Assembly: GCF_004917065.1 (NCBI RefSeq) | Contig: NZ_SSYA01000002.1 | Coordinates: forward strand, 659,897-723,896 | Direction: 5' to 3' | Length of the DNA stretch: 64,000 nt | Origin: Geomonas ferrireducens | GTDB lineage: Bacteria > Desulfobacterota > Desulfuromonadia > Geobacterales > Geobacteraceae | The notes under the pieces: generated by a model | The model's database searches: none | Told to the model about the DNA's origin: nothing | Seen by the model: only the letters and a program-made list of their open reading frames with translations | Program-made: the position numbers and the translations under genes | Part shown: piece after piece, positions 36,338-43,921 of the stretch | How the letters are laid out: every line of letters starts with the position of its first letter | How positions within the stretch are numbered: position 1 is the stretch's first letter

Positions 36338-36399
36338 TCAGTCCTTCCGTACCTGCCACACTAGCAAGTTACATTAGTTCCCTACGTCCCCGATGGTCC

Positions 36400-36837
36400 T
36401 TATTCTTTGTCATCGCAGACCCAAAACTCAAAAACAACCTCAATGCCTAAATCGCCTAGAACTTTCATCTGTTGTGGGTCCATCGTTGGCCCACCATGAC
36501 CAGACGCGGATCGCCATGGACAGAAAATTGTTATCTCGGCTCCTTTGCTTGCTAACTCCCTTAATTGACTGTGGCAGTTGTTCATCTTGCTCAGGAGCCA
36601 ATCGAGGTGTCTTCGCAAGTCCTTGGATTCAACATTGTCCTCGCTGTGGAGAAACCATCCATTCTCTTTATTTATGTATTCGGCCCTATTCGGGTACTTT
36701 CTCTCTCCCTTTATCTGTATGGACGACGGCTCCACTCCGAGAAGTTCCGTTATTTCTCTCGGATCGATTTCGTCGGAGAAAATCCTCAGGACCGCAGATG
36801 TTTCTTCGCAGGTAGGATAGTCGTCATCGAAGTTCAT
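36400..36837 (-). CDS. Cassette ORF: DUF4279 family protein, 145 aa
   Basis: AVLRIFSDEIDPREITELLGVEPS followed by GWFLHSED and SKDLRRHLDWLLSKM matches the DUF4279 family as I remember it, a small soluble family often located in toxin-immunity and defence neighbourhoods. AGGGAAG precedes the ATG at 36837; the longer frame runs into attC 13. The function of the family is unknown. Confidence 0.65.
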   Translation of the reverse strand: MNFDDDYPTCEETSAVLRIFSDEIDPREITELLGVEPSSIQIKGERKYPNRAEYINKENGWFLHSEDNVESKDLRRHLDWLLSKMNNCHSQLRELASKGAEITIFCPWRSASGHGGPTMDPQQMKVLGDLGIEVVFEFWVCDDKE

Positions 36838-36847
36838 GTTCTTCCCT

Positions 36848-36921
36848 CGCCAACGGCTCGCGCCCTTGACCCGCCCGGGGCGCCTCTCAGCCACGGTCGG
36901 CGTCTAAGGGCCTGGTTAGGC
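36848..36921. repeat. attC site 13 (74 bp)
   Basis: Cores CGCCAAC and GTTAGGC; arms CGCCCTTGACCCGC and GTCTAAGGGCC. The stop of the next gene lies in its core. Confidence 0.85.
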
Positions 36922-37323
36922 TGAGTCTTTCAGATAGTATTTGTAGTAGTATCTCAGTTCTTTTCCCGCAACGAACAATAGACTCCCCGCAACTACTGAT
37001 ACTGCCTCCGACAGAAATCCACCCGCGATAATGCCTTTGATCGTATATTTGCTGCCTATTAAGTGCCAAAACATCATCGAGTAAGTGGCCATCATTATCA
37101 GCCAGACAATAACAGCGACTGCGGCAAGATATTTTATTTTCACTTCCTTCGCCTCGTAACAAAGCAATAGGTATCCGAATGTTGAGGAATGGTGGCTCAC
37201 TATCTGGATAATCGTTTCAGGAATGTACTTCTCAAAGGGCATCACTGCAAACGACGGAATGATCGCTAGTACGATCACGGTTAAGACATCTTTCCAGGTT
37301 TTTGGTTCTATTCTGATTTTCAT
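36916..37323 (-). CDS. Cassette ORF: four-helix membrane protein, 135 aa
   Basis: Hydrophobic segments VLTVIVLAIIPSFAVM, YLAAVAVIVWLIMMATY and VVAGSLLFVAGKELRYYYKYY, an unrecognised family. The TAA stop is supplied by the GTTAGGC core of attC 13. It shares one cassette with the next gene, from which it is separated by a bare attC core (37335-37341). Confidence 0.6.
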   Translation of the reverse strand: MKIRIEPKTWKDVLTVIVLAIIPSFAVMPFEKYIPETIIQIVSHHSSTFGYLLLCYEAKEVKIKYLAAVAVIVWLIMMATYSMMFWHLIGSKYTIKGIIAGGFLSEAVSVVAGSLLFVAGKELRYYYKYYLKDSA

Positions 37324-37340
37324 CTTAGTTTTTTCTTTGC

Positions 37341-37520
37341 CTAACAGTCAAGGCCTAAGCTTGCTACAACTGTTGCTGATGGCACAGGTTTGCCTCTGTA
37401 GTCTTTGACTTGCCCAGTCACATAAAAAGTGAGCTTGTCATTTACATACATAGATACAGCTACCGTCGCCAGGGCCATTCCTACGACCGCGACCAGAATG
37501 ATGGATTTAATAAATTTCAT
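37341..37520 (-). CDS. Cassette ORF: exported peptide cut by an orphan attC core, 59 aa
   Basis: MKFIKSIILVAVVGMALATV forms a signal or anchor; the rest reads TGQVKDYRGKPVPSATVVASLGL and resembles the first strand of a carboxypeptidase regulatory-like (SpaA/Cna) domain that then stops abruptly in the TAG of GTTAGGC. The truncated domain and missing second attC half suggest this is the 5' part of a once longer gene fused to the neighbouring cassette. Confidence 0.5.
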   Translation of the reverse strand: MKFIKSIILVAVVGMALATVAVSMYVNDKLTFYVTGQVKDYRGKPVPSATVVASLGLDC

Positions 37521-37526
37521 CCCTCT

Positions 37527-37598
37527 ATCCAACGGGGTCGGCCATGACCCGCCCGCCCAGTTTTTTCGGGCGGTCGGCGTCTATGGACGTGGTTAGCT
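37527..37598. repeat. attC site 14 (72 bp)
   Basis: Cores ATCCAAC and GTTAGCT; inner arms GGTCGGCCATGACCCGCCCG and CGGGCGGTCGGCGTC. Confidence 0.85.
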
Positions 37599-37964
37599 GA
37601 TCTTCCTAATCTCCTCGGCTTCCATCTTCAAATAGAAGCCGCAAGCTTCTGCTGCTTCATGAAACTCCCTGGTCTCGCCATTTGGATAAAAGCCGACGAC
37701 CCATTGTTTGCTTTTTGTGAAGCTATCTCCCGGTTCTTTTATGTACCAACCAGAGCTTGTGCGTTTATTGTCTGACTCCGCCAGCCATGTCTCTATGAGT
37801 TCTGAATGATTGCGAAAATATTCTGAAAATTCATTTTCTGTGATTTGGTCGTGAATTGCCGGGTATCCAGACTTTCTTATAAGGCCGACCATCGAAATGT
37901 TGCCTCGATTCTCGAACTCCAGTGCCATCCTGCAAACTAATTCGATTGTTTCATCATGGTTCAT
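37593..37964 (-). CDS. Cassette ORF: hypothetical protein, 123 aa
   Basis: A soluble acidic protein with KSKQWVVGFYPNGETREFHEAAEACGFYL. GGAGATGAA precedes the ATG. The stop codon TAA lies in the core of attC 14. No family recognised. Confidence 0.55.
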   Translation of the reverse strand: MNHDETIELVCRMALEFENRGNISMVGLIRKSGYPAIHDQITENEFSEYFRNHSELIETWLAESDNKRTSSGWYIKEPGDSFTKSKQWVVGFYPNGETREFHEAAEACGFYLKMEAEEIRKIS

Positions 37965-37973
37965 TTCATCTCC

Positions 37974-38026
37974 AGCTAACGGGTTGCGGCTGACCGGTCC
38001 GAACCGGTCCAGCCGTGTGGTTGGGA
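37974..38026. repeat. attC site 15 (53 bp)
   Basis: Cores AGCTAAC and GTTGGGA; arms GCGGCTGACCGGTC and GACCGGTCCAGCCGT form the cleanest hairpin of the array. Confidence 0.88.
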
Positions 38027-38074
38027 ATCGTCAGTGCCAGTGCCAATGTCGCGCCACAAACCCTATTTGCTGAC

Positions 38075-38398
38075 TTATTTCCGCTTTCTTCCCGGTACGA
38101 ACCAGCCAAAAAGCATTGCTTCAATAACCATTCTGAACTTCTGGCCAATGGCGTAATGTCCGGGTTTTCCATCGTCTTGAAGGTCCGATTCAACCAAGCT
38201 CGAAATGATCTCCTTAGCGCGTTCGGCATCTTCTGGAGCAACCATTATCGTCTTCTTGTTCAGTAGATCAATTTGGGGTCCTACCCGCATAGAACCAAAG
38301 TTATCATTCAACACGAAATACTGAATTCCTTCGGAATCGAGGAGGCCGCGGATCATTGCGAGCTGAAGCTCATCTTTGGGGGAGTAAATTTTTATCAT
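38075..38398 (-). CDS. Cassette ORF: DUF2007 family putative signal-transducing protein, 107 aa
   Basis: MIKIYSPKDELQLAMIRGLLDSEGI and FVLNDNFGSMRVGPQIDLLNKKTIMVAPEDAERAKEII match the DUF2007/PII-like fold family. In other genomes these are core genes; here one has become a cassette. AGGAAAAGA precedes the ATG at 38398. The biochemical role is unknown. Confidence 0.75.
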   Translation of the reverse strand: MIKIYSPKDELQLAMIRGLLDSEGIQYFVLNDNFGSMRVGPQIDLLNKKTIMVAPEDAERAKEIISSLVESDLQDDGKPGHYAIGQKFRMVIEAMLFGWFVPGRKRK

Positions 38399-38407
38399 TC
38401 TTTTCCT

Positions 38408-38434
38408 GTCCAACTTGTTATTGACCGGTTAGAA
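38408..38434. repeat. attC site 16 (strongly shortened, 27 bp)
   Basis: Cores GTCCAAC and GTTAGAA enclose only 13 bases (TTGTTATTGACCG). It marks the end of the first cassette but probably lacks the inner boxes needed for folding. Confidence 0.55.
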
Positions 38435-38440
38435 AAGTTA

Positions 38441-38516
38441 CCTATATAGGATAGCGGCTACCTATATAAGGTACTTGTTACCTATATAGGTAACAAATAC
38501 TGGTTCCCTATATAAG
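38441..38516. repeat. 20-bp tandem repeat with CCTATATAGG palindromes
   Basis: CCTATATA units start at 38441, 38461, 38481 and 38507; the first three are exactly 20 bp apart (two helical turns) and each is followed by GG or AG. GTTACCTATATAGGTAAC at 38477-38494 is a perfect 18-bp palindrome. It lies between the first cassette gene's stop and its shortened attC, in a part with no ORF. Cooperative protein-binding sites (iteron-like) are a reasonable guess. Confidence 0.75.
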
Positions 38517-38565
38517 CAACTTTAGTATTAGAAACGGCCTCGATGTCTTCACATTGGTATGGCAG

Positions 38566-38916
38566 CTACTCATCCTGAATCCTCGCCTCCAATTCTGTCC
38601 CCTGGACTGAACTGATAGGAACACGCCATACCTTCTCGACCGGGTCCCATTTGGCACCTATGGCTTTCAGTTTGGCACGGAGAGCCTTTTCCGCGTATGC
38701 CACACGCAAAGCAACTATGTTCCCATCCCCATGCTCGGGGGCTAAGGGCCAGGCCTTTTCTTCCACGATGATCTCGATGGTCTTCAGCCTGACTCGTCTG
38801 ACCTTGTCGTATCGATAGCGAACACACACCAGCGACTGACCGTATTCAGCGACCAGCCGTTTTGTGCCCTTCTGTCCCGGCTTCAGATGGGTCTGCGTCT
38901 TCATGTTCTTGAGCAT
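38566..38916 (-). CDS. First cassette gene, recombinase-associated hypothetical protein, 116 aa
   Basis: A basic protein with SLVCVRYRYDKVRRVRLKTIEI, IVEEKAWPLAPE and GAKWDPVEKVWRVP. I recall this family as a small protein frequently encoded beside tyrosine recombinases in many proteobacteria; its role is unknown. Here it faces away from the integron integrase, first after attI, with GGAGG 5 bases before the ATG. It could be an accessory (directionality) factor rather than a passenger; that is inference. Confidence 0.6.
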   Translation of the reverse strand: MLKNMKTQTHLKPGQKGTKRLVAEYGQSLVCVRYRYDKVRRVRLKTIEIIVEEKAWPLAPEHGDGNIVALRVAYAEKALRAKLKAIGAKWDPVEKVWRVPISSVQGTELEARIQDE

Positions 38917-38953
38917 GAACGCCTCCGCTGGGGCTGCTCAAAATATTGCTGCA

Positions 38954-38988
38954 ACTTAACACGCATGGTTAGCCCCGATCAATGTAAA
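38954..38988. other. Candidate attI (motif copy C)
   Basis: ACTTAAC-ACGCATG-GTTAGCC (38954-38974): two inverted 7-mers obeying RYYYAAC/GTTRRRY with a 7-bp spacer, the layout of an integron simple site. On the minus strand GTTAAGT borders the first cassette. It lies 79 bp upstream of the integron integrase, the expected place. ATCAATGTAAA follows, shared with copies A and B. Confidence 0.7.
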
Positions 38989-38996
38989 ATTTCTCG

Positions 38997-39024
38997 TTGA
39001 AATATTAGCATCTTGCAATAATCT
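38997..39024 (+). promoter_or_regulatory. Promoter of the integron integrase
   Basis: TTGAAA (38997-39002), 16-bp spacer, TAATCT (39019-39024), 28 bp before the ATG. No LexA-type CTGT-N8-ACAG box overlaps it, unlike many other integron integrases. Confidence 0.55.
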
Positions 39025-39052
39025 GTGAAGGGCCGAGAGCCAGGGGGAAACC

Positions 39053-40396
39053 ATGATACGTTTGTCAGAGAAGCTTGTTCAACGGTATGTCGAGACTCTC
39101 GAATGCCGAGGTGTCCCGGTTGAGGAGCACACCTATTACATCATGTGGCTCCGATTTTATCTCGATTTTTGCTCGAAGTATTCCATCAACGGGGCAGAGG
39201 CAGAGAGGGGCCGCCTCTTTCTGGCGAAGCTCGGCGAAAAAAAGCAGCCAGACAAATACCGACGCCAGGCGGCCTATGCCGTTTCTCTCTACCACGACAT
39301 GCAGCGACCGATCCATTCAACTGCGGATCTGCCGGGCTCCCCGCTGCGACCTCCTGAACAGCAGCCTTCCATCCTACCGTCTTTCGCAAGGGCCTCTCAG
39401 TACCGTGAAGCAGGGTATGAGGTAACGTCATGTTCCCCTGAGTGGGACGAAGTACTGGCACGGCTCGCCGGTGAGATCAAGGTGCGCCATTATTCACGGA
39501 AAACCCTGAAGACATACGCGAAGTGGTCGCGCCAATTCCAGCGTTTTCTCAAGAACAAGCCACCGGAAGAGCTGTCAACGGAGGACGTTAAGGAATATCT
39601 CACCCACCTCGCCGTGAAGTGCCATGTCGCTGCATCAACCCAGAACCAGGCCTTCAACTCACTGTTGTTTCTCTACCGTCACGCCTTGAAGCGTGAGTTC
39701 GGCGAGTTGCGCGGGGTGCCTCGGGCGAAAAAATCCCTTTACGTACCGATGGTACTCTCCAGGGCCGAAATCGATGCCATCCTGGATAAGCTCCCCTCCC
39801 CTTACCGGCTCGTGGTGGGGCTATTGTTCGGCTGTGGCCTGCGGCTTTTCGAGGGGTTGCAGCTCAGGGTCGGAGACTTCAACTTCGACGTAGGCCTTCT
39901 CACCGTGCACGGAAAGGGAAATAAGGACCGGACCGTGCCTCTGCCACAAGCCCTGCTCCCAGCGCTAAGGGCACAGATCGAGTTGGTGGCGAGGCAGCAC
40001 GAGTTGGACCTATCCGAAGGATACCATGGCGTGTTTCTGGACGATGCGCTGGAAAGGAAGTTCCCGAAGGCAGCCAAGGAGTTCCTTCATCAGTGGTTCT
40101 TCCCGCAATCGTCGCTAACGGTGGTAGCAGGGACCGGAGAGCGGCGACGCTACCACCTCCACGAGACACAGCTACAGGAGGCCTTGCGACTTGCCGTGCG
40201 CAGCGCGAAGATCCCGAAACGGGTCACCGCCCACACCTTCCGCCATTCCTTCGCCACCCATCTACTGCAGGCAAACTACGACATACGCGTGATACAGAAA
40301 CTCCTGGGGCACGCAAGCCTGAAGACGACCATGATCTACACGCATTGCGTACCGGTGAGGACGGTCAAGGAACCGAGAAGCCCACTCGACCTTTAG
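39053..40396 (+). CDS. intI: Integron integrase (IntI family) with N-terminal extension
   Basis: A 447-residue tyrosine recombinase acting on attI and folded attC sites. Catalytic core: Arg in GLLFGCGLRLFEGLQL, HTFRHSFATHLL, GHASLKTTMIYTH with the nucleophile Tyr. The insert ALERKFPKAAKEFLHQWFFPQ before HLHE is the extra alpha-helical patch that distinguishes IntI from XerCD, and the C-terminus RSPLDL also fits. About 110 residues at the N-terminus (to SILPSF) exceed the usual 320-340 residue IntI; they resemble a second SAM-like core-binding domain. AGGGGGAA precedes the ATG. It diverges from the cassette array. Confidence 0.88.
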   Translation: MIRLSEKLVQRYVETLECRGVPVEEHTYYIMWLRFYLDFCSKYSINGAEAERGRLFLAKLGEKKQPDKYRRQAAYAVSLYHDMQRPIHSTADLPGSPLRPPEQQPSILPSFARASQYREAGYEVTSCSPEWDEVLARLAGEIKVRHYSRKTLKTYAKWSRQFQRFLKNKPPEELSTEDVKEYLTHLAVKCHVAASTQNQAFNSLLFLYRHALKREFGELRGVPRAKKSLYVPMVLSRAEIDAILDKLPSPYRLVVGLLFGCGLRLFEGLQLRVGDFNFDVGLLTVHGKGNKDRTVPLPQALLPALRAQIELVARQHELDLSEGYHGVFLDDALERKFPKAAKEFLHQWFFPQSSLTVVAGTGERRRYHLHETQLQEALRLAVRSAKIPKRVTAHTFRHSFATHLLQANYDIRVIQKLLGHASLKTTMIYTHCVPVRTVKEPRSPLDL

Positions 40397-40431
40397 CCGC
40401 AGGATTGAAAAGCGGACGCGGGAGCAACGCC

Positions 40432-43400
40432 ATGATGACCCTATGCAGAGGGATGACCGCAGGACACGCCGCAGGATACTTCTCCAGGGAGGACTACTAC
40501 CTGGGGGGAGCAGAGGAACCCGGAAGCAGCCTTTGGTGCGGCAAAGGAGCCCGGGCGCTCGGACTTGCCGGTCCTGTCCGCCCGGAGGATTTCAAGGCTC
40601 TGTGCCGTGGAGAAGCGCCGGACGGGGGACAGCTGGTCGCTGCGGGGCATGGTCGCGACCCGAAGACCTCGGAGGTCGTCGAGATCCGGCGGGCGGGAAA
40701 CGACGCCACCTTCTCCGCCCCCAAGTCCGTTTCCGTCGCCTACGTCGCCGGGGTGAAGGGGCTCAAGGAGGCGCATGACGCGGCGGTGCTCTCGGTGCTC
40801 GATCATGTGGAAAAACACTACTGCCACTACCGGAAGGATGAGCGGGCCCACAGTGGTGAGCTGGTGGCCGCGAAGTTCGACCACGCAACCTCGAGGAACA
40901 TCGATCCGCAACTCCACTCGCACGTCTTCGTGGTGAACGCGGTTCGGACTCCGGACGGCAGCTTCAGGGCCAATACCACCGACCTCTTCTTTAAGAACCA
41001 GAAGTTGCTAGGGCGTCTGTACCGGCAGGCCCTCGCGCACGAACTCACCGAGCGCGGCTTCCAGGTGACCATCCAGGATCGCGCCCAGATGTACATCGAG
41101 TTGAAGGGGATCGATCCCGCTCTTATCGATCACTTCTCCACCAGGCGCAAGCAGATCGACGATCAGGTGGAGAAGTGGCAGGCGGAGGGGCTTTTCGCCG
41201 GGGTGCCCCATGCCAGGCTGTACGAGATGGCGGCGCTGGAGACCAGAGACCCGAAGCGCGCCATTACCAAGGACGAGCTAACCCGGTACTTCGAGGGGGG
41301 CTTCAAGGCCTGCGGGACATCCATGGAGGGGGCCCGGTTCGAGCTGGAAAGGGAACACGGGCTCGCCGTGCGGCACGAGGGGCCCGACGCCCACAAGGTG
41401 GTGGCGCTGGCGGTTCGGGACCTGACCGACCGGGAAGCGGTGGTGGACCGGGCGAGGCTCCTCGATCAGGCCGTGCGCATCTCTGGCGGAGAGCACTCGG
41501 TGGCGGAGCTGGATGCCGCAATCGATGGCGGGACGGAAGGCGTCTTCAAAGTCGGCCATGACACCTGCGGCAGGGAGTTTTACAGCACGAAGGAGATGCT
41601 GGAGCTCGAGGCCCGGAACCTCGAGCGAATCAGGGCCCTTCCCTCTTTCCAGAGCACCATCGCTCCCACCAGCGTCAGCTGGTTGCTGGACCGGGTTGCG
41701 GAAGAACAGGGCCGGCCATTCACGGCCGGCCAGACAGCCGAGGTGCTCAACGAGTTGACCGGGAAACAGGGGATCACCTTCTCCCTGGGAGACCCCGGCA
41801 CCGCGAAGACATCCACCCTGAAGCTGGTGGAGCGTTTCAACGACCAGGTGCTGCGCCCCTACGGGGAGGTGCACTTCTCGATCAACCTCGCCTACACCGG
41901 GAAGGCCGCCCGGGAACTCTCCCTTGCCACCGGAAAATCCGCCTGCACCATCTCGAGTTTCGAAAATGCCAATCCGGCTTCCAAATTCGCCCTACAGAGG
42001 CAAAACGGGGAGCCGCCAATGGTAGTGGTAAGGGGTGAGAAAATTCTCATTCCGACGGGGCATGGGACCCAGGTGGTGATCCGCGTGGACGAGGCGGGCT
42101 TTCTCGGCGCGAGGCAGACGGAGCGGCTGCTCGACGTGGTCGAGGAGCTGCAGAAAAGCGGCGCACAGGTCAAGCTGCACCTTTTGGGGGACTCGAAACA
42201 GATGCAGGGGATCCAGGCGGGAAACCTGCTCGCCCCCTTGAGGGAGCTCGGGGAGAGGCGCGAGATCGACTACGCGCACTTGACCGAGATCTTGAGGCAG
42301 AGGGACCCGGGGCTTCTGGAAATCGCGCGCGGGCTGAACCGGGAGGACCGCCCCTTCGGCAGCAACGCGCGGGAGGCCCTGGACTTTCTGGAAAAAAGGC
42401 GCGAGATGGTCGAAATCGCCGACCCGCTGGATTTGCGCAAGGCGGTCGTGGAGCATTACCTGGAGGAGAGCCGCAAGCCTTCGCACTTCCCCGAGCGGGA
42501 GGCGGCAGGCAGGTCGCAGCAGGTGATCCTTCTCACCACCACCAACGCGGCGCGCAGGGAACTCAACCTGGAGATCCGAAAGGCGCGCGTCCTGTCCGGC
42601 GAGATCATGGATGGGAATACTTTCGCGGTACTCGCACCCGTGCGCCAGGGGGTGACGGTGGAAGGGTACCAGGTCGGAGACACGGTGCTCTTTAGCGGAG
42701 AGAGGGGAAAGGATGGCCAGATGGAGCGCTGGGGGACGCGGCTCAACACCGAGGCGCAGGTGACCGGGCTCGACCGGGAGCGCAACATGGTTCAGGTGAC
42801 CTACTCCTTCCACACCAGGAAGCGCGACGGCCGGGACCTGTCTCGCACGGTGACCAAGGAATTCTCGGCCGCCGAGATGGCGGGGAAGACCAGGTTGTAC
42901 CGTGAAGAGGAGAGGAACTTCTCCGTGGGGGACCGCGTCATTCTCCTGAAGAACGACGCGAAGCTCGACCTGCAGAACGGGGCCATGGGGGTGATCAGGG
43001 AGCTGGATGAAAAGGGATGCGCGCTCGTCGACCTCGGGGACCGCAACGTGGAGATCGACCTCGCCCGGTATCGGCACCTGGACCACGGCTACGCGGTCAC
43101 GGTGCACAAGAGCCAGGGGAGCACCGTGGAGCACTCGATCCTGTACGCCCCCGTCCCCGAGCCGAAGACGCCTCTCTTCTCCAGGATCGATGTGGAGGCG
43201 CCGGAGGCGCTGTACGGCAGGACGAGTTTCAACGCCCTCAACGTCTCGCTGACCCGCGCCCAGTTCGGCACCCGCGTCTTCACCAACTCGGTCGAGGGGC
43301 TCTCGCGTGCCGTGGAGACGGTCGACGAGAAGACCACCACACTCACCAGGGCGAGCTACGGCGAGAAGCTTCCGGCAAAAGAAAACAAGCTTCACGAAAC

Positions 43401-43620
43401 GGTCCGGGAGTTCGGAGAGAAGGTCAGGGAGATGGAACATGCCGTGCGCGGACCGGAGGCGGTCAAAGTGCGAAGGCAAGCGGAGAAGGATTTCGCCTCC
43501 ATGTCCAAGCCTCTCAACATACCTGCACCGGCACGGGAGATCGCACCGGTTCAGAAGGGTCCGGGACGCGAGCTGGAGCTTAAACCTCCCAAGGGGTTCG
43601 GACACGGGTTCGGGGAGTGA
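40432..43620 (+). CDS. MobF (TrwC/TraI) conjugative relaxase-helicase
   Basis: A 1062-residue bifunctional protein. Relaxase domain: N-terminal tyrosines in AGYFSREDYYLGG, the HxxxR...LHSHVFV three-histidine metal site (about residues 150-170). SF1 helicase: Walker A GDPGTAKTST, IRVDEAGFLGARQ, LLGDSKQMQG, and HGYAVTVHKSQGST. It nicks oriT and unwinds the transferred strand. The ATG at 40432 with GGAG upstream is chosen because it puts the catalytic Tyr at residue 16, as in TrwC; the frame is open further upstream but overlaps intI. It lies 35 bp after the intI stop in the same direction. Confidence 0.9.
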   Translation: MMTLCRGMTAGHAAGYFSREDYYLGGAEEPGSSLWCGKGARALGLAGPVRPEDFKALCRGEAPDGGQLVAAGHGRDPKTSEVVEIRRAGNDATFSAPKSVSVAYVAGVKGLKEAHDAAVLSVLDHVEKHYCHYRKDERAHSGELVAAKFDHATSRNIDPQLHSHVFVVNAVRTPDGSFRANTTDLFFKNQKLLGRLYRQALAHELTERGFQVTIQDRAQMYIELKGIDPALIDHFSTRRKQIDDQVEKWQAEGLFAGVPHARLYEMAALETRDPKRAITKDELTRYFEGGFKACGTSMEGARFELEREHGLAVRHEGPDAHKVVALAVRDLTDREAVVDRARLLDQAVRISGGEHSVAELDAAIDGGTEGVFKVGHDTCGREFYSTKEMLELEARNLERIRALPSFQSTIAPTSVSWLLDRVAEEQGRPFTAGQTAEVLNELTGKQGITFSLGDPGTAKTSTLKLVERFNDQVLRPYGEVHFSINLAYTGKAARELSLATGKSACTISSFENANPASKFALQRQNGEPPMVVVRGEKILIPTGHGTQVVIRVDEAGFLGARQTERLLDVVEELQKSGAQVKLHLLGDSKQMQGIQAGNLLAPLRELGERREIDYAHLTEILRQRDPGLLEIARGLNREDRPFGSNAREALDFLEKRREMVEIADPLDLRKAVVEHYLEESRKPSHFPEREAAGRSQQVILLTTTNAARRELNLEIRKARVLSGEIMDGNTFAVLAPVRQGVTVEGYQVGDTVLFSGERGKDGQMERWGTRLNTEAQVTGLDRERNMVQVTYSFHTRKRDGRDLSRTVTKEFSAAEMAGKTRLYREEERNFSVGDRVILLKNDAKLDLQNGAMGVIRELDEKGCALVDLGDRNVEIDLARYRHLDHGYAVTVHKSQGSTVEHSILYAPVPEPKTPLFSRIDVEAPEALYGRTSFNALNVSLTRAQFGTRVFTNSVEGLSRAVETVDEKTTTLTRASYGEKLPAKENKLHETVREFGEKVREMEHAVRGPEAVKVRRQAEKDFASMSKPLNIPAPAREIAPVQKGPGRELELKPPKGFGHGFGE

Positions 43621-43921
43621 GTTTCCTTGTCCACGTGGTGGCGTCTCCAATGCCATCGCCGCGGATCGTGCAGGCCACGGCGGGCCTCGCTCCGCTCGGC
43701 TGATGTTTTCTTTCACACCTCATGCAGCCCCCTGACGGGGGCTAAAATGTCGGACATCGGCAAGCCTCGTCATTTCAGCGTGTTGCGCGGTACCACGCGG
43801 TGCCACGCCTGGCGCCAGGCATCCTCAAAAAAAGGCATAAGCGTCCGGATTGACACCGGTCCCGCTGGGGCCAAAAATGTAGCACAGCGTAGCACAACTA
43901 AAGGAGCGTGTCGGACGGCCT
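43621..43921. other. Candidate oriT / mobilisation control region
   Basis: A 301-bp gap after the relaxase. It contains a 7-bp hairpin AGCCCCC-TGAC-GGGGGCT (43726-43743), a perfect palindrome GCCTGGCGCCAGGC (43807-43820), repeated CCACGC, and two GTAGCACA direct repeats 10 bp apart (43879 and 43889) just before the RHH gene. This combination of palindromes and direct repeats beside a relaxase and an RHH protein is typical of an origin of transfer. The nick site cannot be pinned down by eye. Confidence 0.5.

Noticed and set aside
38441-38516. Short CRISPR array
   Set aside because: Units are 8-10 bp with AT-rich spacers of about 10 bp, no cas genes, and spacers partly resemble each other.
38997-39024. 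LexA (SOS) box in the integron integrase promoter
   Set aside because: No CTG-N10-CAG-like palindrome overlaps the promoter on inspection, so SOS control is not supported here.
40093-40431. Upstream extension of the relaxase gene
   Set aside because: It overlaps the integron integrase in another frame and would push the catalytic Tyr from residue 16 to about 129.
41992-43716. Minus-strand open frame of 574 codons
   Set aside because: Antisense to the relaxase gene, whose helicase motifs are unmistakable.
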